From the NCBI GenBank assembly GCA_018881555.1, contig JACAXG010000071.1, forward strand, positions 2,362,537 through 2,426,536: a stretch of DNA of 64,000 bases, written 5' to 3'. Position 1 is the stretch's first letter; every line of letters starts with the position of its first letter. This DNA comes from Amblyornis subalaris. Its lineage: Eukaryota; Chordata; Aves; Passeriformes; Ptilonorhynchidae. A program made the position numbers and the translations under genes. Of the stretch, positions 36,201 to 45,200 are shown piece by piece. A model generated the notes under the pieces. That model worked only from the letters and a program-made list of their open reading frames with translations, was not told the DNA's origin and made no database searches.

Positions 36201-39200
36201 AAGGTATGAAGCTTATTGTCATGAGCTGAGGGTGTTGCTGAGTTCAGAGCTCCTCCCAAAAAAACAACCAGCCAAAGACTGCATCATGTCACCAGGGTGT
36301 TGTTTGGTTCAAGCGGCACATTTTGCATAAACGCTTTTGAGTCTAAGCCTGGGTTTTAATTAGTACTGGGTTTCCTCTCTCTGAAGCCAAGGCTCCCCAA
36401 GTCCTGTGAGGCCAACTGCCAGCTGTTCTGTTCCTGAGAAAGACTAAACTCTAATTAAAAATTNTAAAAGCTTTAAAATGAGCTAAACTCAAGCATACTG
36501 CACTCCCTTTCCATTTGCTTCACTCGAGGTAAATGAGCACACAAGCTGCAGGGCAGGGAAAATAAGAACTTGATGGTTCTGGAGGCAGGGAGTGGATACA
36601 AAGTAAAAGTCATCGGGACCCTCCTGTGTTCTTTCTAGTAAGAGTTAATAACCTAGGCAAATACTTCAAAGGCGTAATGACTGATGCAACCAACTACTGT
36701 CCTTCCGTTCCCAAAAGAAGTACACTCTCTTGGGACACCATTCAAGAGCACATTTAAGCACTTGTTTAAATTGAAGGCCCTGGTTAAGAGCTGCCCCTGA
36801 AATGTCTCTGAATAAGGTCATTAAATATCATGTACTCAAAACTGGCAAGGGAAAAATGAAATGGGAACCTTTAGTCTGCTTTATTAATGACTATACACAA
36901 CCCTTGGATGCCTTTCCTTTTCATGAGTTAAATGGTTGCTCTATGAACAAGCTTAGTTCTGTCAGACTTAGAGAGCAGCCTGGATGTGTTCCGAAAGGAA
37001 AATGTGCTCTTGCAGAATATGTTGATCACATATCAAAAAACTTCACCAAAATATTACCAGAAAATAAAAGATTTTGTGAAAAGATCCAGAATTGGGTTTC
37101 AAAAATGCCACGTTTCAGTTCTCCATGAGAGTTGATATGTTACACTCCCTAGCCTTCCATCTGGCCTGGGATTCCAGACCAAACCATCCTTACCTAGCGA
37201 GATGCACTGTCATATCCCCAGAGGAAAGGGATTGTCCAAGAAGGATTCAAATACACAGGAAAAAAATCTAGAGAGACAATACACAAACTCCCATGAGATA
37301 ATGCTATAGCACTTCCAAAACAAAGGTTTTGGGTTTTAAGCCAATTTTTATTCTACATTCTTTTTCTTCTGAAAATTTGAAGTGCTTTGTGGTAAATTCT
37401 GCCATCCTCCCCACCCCCATTTTTCTTCATTCCTTTGAAATGAAATGGCCACAATTTCTAACTAGGTCTGCCTGGAATTGCTGAAGGATAAAGCATACAA
37501 AATAATGTCCTGCCTGTGTATCTACCTTGCTGTTTCTTTCCCTCTTTGTGCATGAGTTGATGCACCCACACATGCATGTACACATGCAGGAACACCCCAA
37601 AGTTCCCCTGCTACTTTTCTTTTTGGCAGTGAATTTCCAAGCTTCTCCCTCTCGCCCTCCTTTAATCCTGTGCAGCCACAGTAGCCACCTATGGAGAGCA
37701 GGATTGTGGGCCTGTGCCTCAGCAGGCTGAGAAGCTGTGGGTAATGTGCAGCATTTATTTCTGTACAGAATACCCCTGCCCAGCTGCAGACACTTTATTC
37801 CACACCGACACAGATGGATGACTTGCCACTGTGCTTTCCTTTAGCAGTGCAATATAAATACCTGCGGGGCACAGATCTAATTGCCTTTGTTGTTCCTGAT
37901 GAAGATAACTGCACCATGCATTCGCTTTCCTTGCCAGCTCCTTTGCTTTCACTGTAACTCATTTGTGATGCCACAAATTATCACAGGCTTGAGCCAGATT
38001 TCCAGTGAGGCTCAGTGGGGGGAGCTGGTCCAAATGATGCTGTTTGTCTTTGTGCTCATGTCTGCAGGAAGGTAGAAGTGGGGAAGTGCTGTGCAGGGAC
38101 CGGGACAGCGTGCGCTGGAGGGCTCAGGAAACCTTATGGCAGACCTGCATATTGGCTTGCTGCTGCTGTTTTCTAGCCTGGGTTTTGGCTTACATAGGAA
38201 AAGCTATTCTTTTAAGTGTTAGGCAGCATGTTTTTGACAGCAAACAGGGCCCTTGAAGAGCAGAAAGGCAAAACCTTCCATAAATATGGAAACTGTTCTC
38301 TTTTTTTCTTTTCCTGTTCTCTGCTCCCAGCCGAGGGACTGAGGTTACCCCTGGTTATTGTCTGGCAGATCCACAGCTCAGTGCTGGGACCAGCAGCTGG
38401 GGGAAAAGAATGGATGCCTGTATCCATTGAAGGGCTGGGCTGTGCACCAGGTACCAAAGGAGGTCGTGGAAGGCAAACCCTTGCTCCAAAGTAGTGCCAG
38501 CCTGGCCCAAGCTGAGGTGGGGATACCCTGGCTGCACCCCAGCAGGCTGAAGGGATCCTTGCAAAGGAATAAACCTTTGCTTGGCATTCTCTGGAGTTTA
38601 CCCCCAGCAATGTGTTGGTGAGCCAGGCTGCTCAGCAGTGTTGCCATCCAGCCCCAAATAACCCAAGTTCAGACCTTGCAGGGACAGTTGTGTCACTGCC
38701 TCCATGCTCTGGGNCCTTGTGGTAGAGAAAACCTCACCCCGAACTCCCCATCCAGCTAAAAAAAGGGCATTTTCTCACTCAATGTTCCCCGAGTGAGGGA
38801 CTCATAATTGTGCCAAAAGGAGTTACATGGAATTCCTACAGAACTTCAATAAGTTGTTCTAGAAATCTATATTGTCTATAAGCCAATGAGAAGCTGGCTT
38901 TTCAGCTGGGGTAGGTTATGAGCAGAGGTGAGCCCATTTCTGCAGTGCTGTGGCAGGTGGAGGTGCCGCGGGGCAGGCCCAGAGCCCCATCCCCAGCAGC
39001 CCCTCAGCAGGTGCTGTTCCCTCTGCCGGGGGCTCTGGCAGATGTCGGCCGGGCCCTTGCCGAGAGCAGGGCTCGCCGGGGTCACCAATACAAGTGCTTT
39101 ATTCCTGTCCTTAGCACAATGCCAAAGAAAAGAGAGAAAGGGAGACGTTATGCCCCTCTGAAAAAGAAATTAACTCCGCTTTGAAGTGAGTTGCAAAACA

Positions 39201-42200
39201 AGAGAAAAAAGACTCGCGAAAGAAATCCTGCAGCTCTGAGCGAGGCTGTGCCACGCTGCTGTCCCCGTGCTGCTGAGACAACGTATTGTCATCTCCCNCC
39301 CCGGGGCTGTTTGTGGCACAGTAAATGGAGCTGTTCAGTTTAATTGGAAGACGAGCAGTGATTGCATTTTTGTAACCTATTAAACCGTGCTGCCTCTTGG
39401 TCTGGGATTGCACTCGGAATTACAGTCTGGAATATGAGTGAGGGCCTCATTTCTGCTCCCCCCTCATCTTGATTAAATAATGATTTGAAACAAAAAATCC
39501 AATAAATACATATCCTGGGTTCCCTTGAGGGCAGCAGTGGGTTCCCTGCTGAAAGCTGGATGAAGCAAAGTTCACTGAGATTATTTAATTACTTATTAGG
39601 GGTTGTGTGTGGGGGAAAATCCAAATGTTCACATAGAGAGAATTAGATTTGTGAAGAGCAGGCTCTTTTAAGCCACCCTAGAAAAATCAAAAGCCATTAG
39701 AATTCAGAATCACACGGAATGGTGTGATCCACTTGAGCTCTGTGCAGTGTTTTTAGATGTGGCACTGCTTCCATCCTGGGTGGCTGGCATGACTTTCAGA
39801 AACAGTAAAATGGGACCAGAAGCAAAGCCAAGGTCGTCAGATGGGGAATTGGTCTGAGCAGACGGGCAAGGTGAGCACCCTGAGACTTGTCCTGGCTCTT
39901 GCTGCGGGACAGAATCTCCCCCAGAGCCTGCAGGAAGCTACTGGTTACAGCCTGGTGCCCTGAGGTGGTGTGAAGCTGCTTTGTCCCCTCTGGCACCTCC
40001 CTTGCCCCATCCAGACCCTCCAGCCCTCACACAGACTGTCAGCTTCATATTTCACTGATATCCACATGTTGCCTCTTCCCAGAGTGTTGCTGCCACAGAT
40101 GTTGAGCTACAGAGGAGCTTGTTGATCCTCCCGGTCATTTGACAGGTTTTGTGATGTGCTGACAACAGTTGCTGCTTTGAAGGTAGATGTCAGCCAAGGC
40201 AGAGCAGAAGCAAGGATCCCAGGTCCTGGAGTCAGTCTGAAAAGCTGGTTTAGAAATGCCAAGAAACTGCTGTATTTCTTGGCAGAAATAATGGCCTTTT
40301 GGTTTAGACTGGGAAGGAACAGAAGGAAGGTATTTCAGTGTGTGATGCTGGGGTCAGTGTCCCTTGGAGCAGCCCTGTGTCCACTCCAGGCTTAACCTAC
40401 CCCTGCAGCCAGGGAGTACCTCGTGTAGTGGGTTTATGCCTGTAAGTGAAAGGTGGTAAAAAGCTGGTTGTCTCTGGGTTAGGGTTCAGTTCTAATGCAA
40501 ATCATAACCCATCTTTAAAGAAAAATATCTGGTACAATACTGGAAAGTGCAATCCTGTATTGGCTGGGGAGAGTGCAGTGGTCCATAGCACAAAGGTCAG
40601 ATGTCTTGGGGCTCTGGATGTGGCATCACTGTTTTGGGAAGAGTTGGTGAAAAGCAGGGCTGGATGCCTGGCTCTTAGGCTCCTTTGACATTCCAGTTTC
40701 TACTGGAGTAAGCAAGGGCTGGTAGAGAAGTGCTAGAGCTGAGAAGAAGCAAGGAGCAGTACCAGATGCTGAAATGAAAACTTGCAGTGTGTGTCTCCGC
40801 TCATTCCTAGTTGGGAACATTTGAGAGATGCTTCTGCTCTGTCCAGGGCTTCTGCATTGGAGGTGCAAGTTGGCCAGTGAAGAAGGATCNCTTCATTTGC
40901 CAAGTCTGCTGCTGGGGCTCCTGATCCCTCTGAGCTGGGACTGAGCATCACTTCAAAGTTAATGTGGGGTGGGGATGGGGCCTCCATTATGGATTTGCTG
41001 GGACGNACAAATCCCTTATCCCAGAAGCAGTAATGCTTCTCTCCCTGGCAATGCAGAAAGTACTTGGAGATCCTCCAACTCCAGGTGTTTCCAGAGCACC
41101 AGAGCGTTGTGGGCAGCCATCCTTCCACACGCTGCGCTGAGAGCTGCCGGGGGTGTTGGTAGCTCTGCTCTGCTCTGGTTTCAGTTGCTGCTGGCTCAGC
41201 ACTTGTGTCTGAGCCAGCTGTCCCTGTCCCACTTAGCACCTTGAACTGGGTCGAGAGCAGCTCTCCCTGGGGACACAGATTGAATGCCACAGGCAGGAGC
41301 ATGGATGCGGAGGGACCATTTGATAGGATGAAGGAGATCCATGTAAAACATGATGCTGACTGTGTCCACACTCTAAGGACCCTGGACCAAACCTCATGGG
41401 TGAGATTAAGAAGAGCAGAGGCTCTGAGTGGAAGAGGAGGAGGCCACATGAGAGTGCAGATGTGCTGGGTGTGTGTTTGGCCCTAATTCTCACCCCAGTG
41501 CAAGGGCAGATGTTAGCACTAACATAGCCCCACTCCCNGTGCCAGTACATTCCTGGGCTGGCTCAGGTAAATGCCAGTGGAGTTAAAACTGAACTATAAA
41601 ATACTGAAACGATGTAAATCCCCCTCAGTGGTGCTCAGGATCCCAGAAAACAGCCCTGCCCAAGGCAGCCTATGTGAGTTTGAGGTCTTTGCTGGCCCTA
41701 TTGTGTCCAGCAACCCACCAAAACCCCTCCAGGGTCTGGCTGGACCCTTCACAGAGGCTGGCTAGGAGCAGGGTTGCCATCCCCTTCCCCACAGGTCGCT
41801 GACAAACAGCACAGGGATACTTTTTCTCCTCTATTCTTTCGCTTCTTCTCTCACTCGAGTTCCCTTTGTCATTTCCATATAACCCAGGGGGATTTAGTGC
41901 AAGCTGGAAGTTTTCAGCACAAGCCATCAGCCTCCAGGAACGGGCTGGACGGGCTCATTTAAAGCAGAAGGAAACAAAAATGAATAATAAGGGAGACNAG
42001 CGAGCAGACAAAAAGCAGTCATGACATTTGCATAGAGGAGGCAGCAAACAGTTGGCAGTGTGGATTGAAGAGAGAGTTTATGTTTTTTTCATGTAATTTG
42101 AGACTCTAATGATGGACTTATGTTGCCCGCTCTTCCTTTTTTCTTACACCTTACCTACTAAAGGAGGAGTTCTTGATGGGTAAGTGGATGCTATCCGCAA

Positions 42201-45200
42201 GACACCAGGGAATTTATTAGAGGTCACTTGAGCGCATTAGCTATATCTTCTTCAGGGGGTAAAAAGCACACAAAGAAATATCTGTATACCTTTTATTTCC
42301 AAAGGGATTTTTCTTTTTTCCCCTCACCCTNTTTTTTCCTTTTTTTTCTTTCTTTTTTTTTAAATTTCAAAGTGATAAGCTTGTTAATTTGCCAGTTTTT
42401 ACTTTGTACAGAAGCCCTTAATTTGATTTGATTTGGTTTTTTGTTGCTTATTTTAGTGACATTTGTTCAGCCATTTTACTAAGTACGCTTAAAAAAATTC
42501 ACTCATCTAAGATTTTGTTTCATTTTTGTTTTCTTTGCAAAGATTATGTAGGTTTTTTATATGTATATACCTCCTTTTATTTTTTCTTCTCCCCTTTTTA
42601 AGGTTAAATAAGGGCTTTGTCCTCTATCTTTTTTATTTAGTTAGTTATTTATGTTAATTCTTTGGTTGCCCGCTTACTTTGTTGAACTCTTTTGTTTAAC
42701 ATGAACCGCATGCTGATACTCTTTGCATGATCTCTAAATCTTCCCGTTATTATAGCAGGGGGAAAAGAAGTTTCTTCTTACTGTGGATTTCTTTTAGGGA
42801 TATGTGCTTTTGTTTCCTTCTCCTTTCTTCTTTTTTTTTCTTTCTTTCTTTCTTTCTTTCTTTCTTACTTTGTTTCTTTTCTTTCCTTTTGTTTTGTTTC
42901 AGTGCATCATGATGGTAAAATTTCTGGGTTTATTTAAAAAAAAAATAAACAAAGTAAAACCAAAAACAACCCCCCCAAAAAACCATTCAAACAATGCCAC
43001 ATGGCTTTTTTGCTTTCAGATCTCTCAGTCAGGGTCTTCTGCTGACCTCTTTACCAAAACAGACAGCCCGCCTGGCAACCTAGCCAGCCAGAATGGAGAG
43101 TATCATGAATATGACTCAGGAAACGATACTTCCTCCCCTCCCTCCACTCAAACGAGCTCATCCAGGTCAAAGGACAGCCAGGAGAAAAGAAGTCTAGTCC
43201 ATGGTGGCTTTGGCCATGCCTTCTCGTCCGGGAAGCCCAAACTGGCCAACAGCGATAACAGCTCTGATTCAGGAAATTCCTTCACCAGTTGCTTTTCCCA
43301 GACCAAGGGAACAGCTTTGGAAAATCTGTCTCCAGATGCCCAGGGACAAGACCGAAGGTCAGTGATTACCAGTAGCTGCTGCTGGCAGCCAAACGCCTGG
43401 TACGTTGTTGCTCTGTGTCTCCTGCCCGCTTGCCAGTCGCTGTGGTGAGCTGGCAGGGAGCTTTCTGTGGTCTGGAGGCAGGCAGGTACCAATCAGACCC
43501 ACGGTCTTGCCAGTCTGGAGTCCAGNACCCAGCAAGGACCAGTACTGTAGCCTGAGGAGGAAGATTAAACCCAGCCATCACATCCCTGGGCGTTGCTTGT
43601 GCTGGTGCTTCTGGCATTAGTGTGGCTAATGCAGGGTTCGGGCCTGGGTCAGGCTGTGTCTGGAGCACACCCCTGCTCAGCTGGGCACGGCCACGTCAAA
43701 GAAAAGAGTCTCTGGCCCTTCTGGGCACAATCTGAAAGGGGCATCTGGGGGTTGCCATGCTAATTCTCCCCCTCGGCCTGCTGTGGGGAAGGGAAGCGGG
43801 GCTTGTTTTCACTAAGATCATTATGGGCTGTTCTTTCACCTGTCCAATGAGCCAAATCCAACGTGCTCCTTCACAGTTCATCCGGGACTGGTCCAGGGTG
43901 ACAAGATAGCATCAATGCCAGTGGGGAGCACAGGGAGGGGCAAGTACCTGGCTGGCTGCAGGATAACACAGCAGCAGCTCTGTGCACTGGGGCCACAGGA
44001 CATCCAGGCTTCGGCAGGAGTCAAACCACCTCCCAGTGCCACAGGTCATCCTCAGGAGAGGGGAGTTGCTGCCAGCCTCCATCATTGCTGGGGGTTNGCC
44101 AGGGGATGTTGGGAATGAGGGCACTGAAGTGTGGTGGCTGGTACCCAGGGCTTTACTCAGCAGTGGTTGTAGGGAGCTCTTCCAGCTCAGGCCCTTGGGT
44201 CCTAAAGGCTGAAACTTAGAGCCAGGACGTGGTTTGGAGCACTAAATGTGACAGAAGGGAGCCAGGGGAATGGGTGTTAGTAGGAACAAGCCTCGTTTTT
44301 CAGTCAGAGGTTAAAATTTAGGCCTGTATGTACTTTTCANACTTTGACTCCAATGGGATAACTCTGCCTTCACATGGGTGGAGCTGGGATTGCAGCTGGC
44401 CCTGGCTGCTGGGAGGCTGCCTGGCTGCTGGGCTCTGACCCTGTTTCATTCCCAGAGCGCTTCTGGAAGAGGAGGAATTCAAGCAGCGCTGTCCAAAGGC
44501 AACAGGACATGCCTGCTCAGTGCTCCACTCATGCTGCTCCAGCCAGGCTGGAGCACAGCCCCTTGCCCTGCCATGATCTGCCTTTCCCTTACTCCAGAAC
44601 TTTTCACCTCTCTCCCTGCCCAAAGCCAGCACTGCTNGTTGGTCTGACCCAGGCTCTGCCAGCCAGACGCGCCTGGTGTGTTGGGCACAGGGCAGATGAG
44701 CTGCTGCTTGTGCCACCTGAGATTTCTTCCATACGTCTTCTCCCTGGCAGAGCCCAGAGGGTGAGCTCTTGGACTCTGCCCCACACACACNGGGTCTCCT
44801 GCAACAGCAGCCTGGGGAGCTGAGAGGTCTTTTTTACCCCCAGTTAGGGAATGGGAGGATGGGAGTATTGTTTGCTGGAGCATGGCGCTCCCCTCAGCCA
44901 GGGACCAGTCCCAGTTCAGCCACAGCTTCAAGAAGTGTCCAAATATATGTTCACAGAGGGTACCTGTCCTCGTGTCTCAGTTCGGAGGAGAAGAAGCGAA
45001 ACTTCCTCCCATCCCCAACGCCCAGCTCCCCGCTCAGGCCATGCTCCCGCAGCGAGTCCTGCACCAGCACGGGCAGATCCTCCCCCGGCTCCAGCCGCTC
45101 CCACTCCTCGCACCACAAGGCCTCTCCCAGGTACTCCCGAAGCAGGTCCTGCTCCTCGGGAAAGAGGTAAGGCCAGCTGAAACGGCTGTCTCTGTGACCC

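Larger units (their letters stand above)
34972..43019 (+). other. SRRM4: SRRM4 intron 8 (8 kb)
   Basis: No exon with family similarity is seen. It contains one unexplained 108-codon ATG-to-stop frame at 36802-37128, an octamer ATTTGCAT at 42026-42033, and a long T/C-rich zone from about 42290 to 42900 with a TTTC microsatellite, ending about 120 bases before exon 9. The remaining sequence is featureless to me. Confidence 0.75.

Noticed and set aside
44486..44510. Second RE1 candidate (reverse GCGCTGTCC) in intron 9
   Set aside because: Only one half-site matches; no GGTGCTGAA half occurs at canonical or common alternative spacing.
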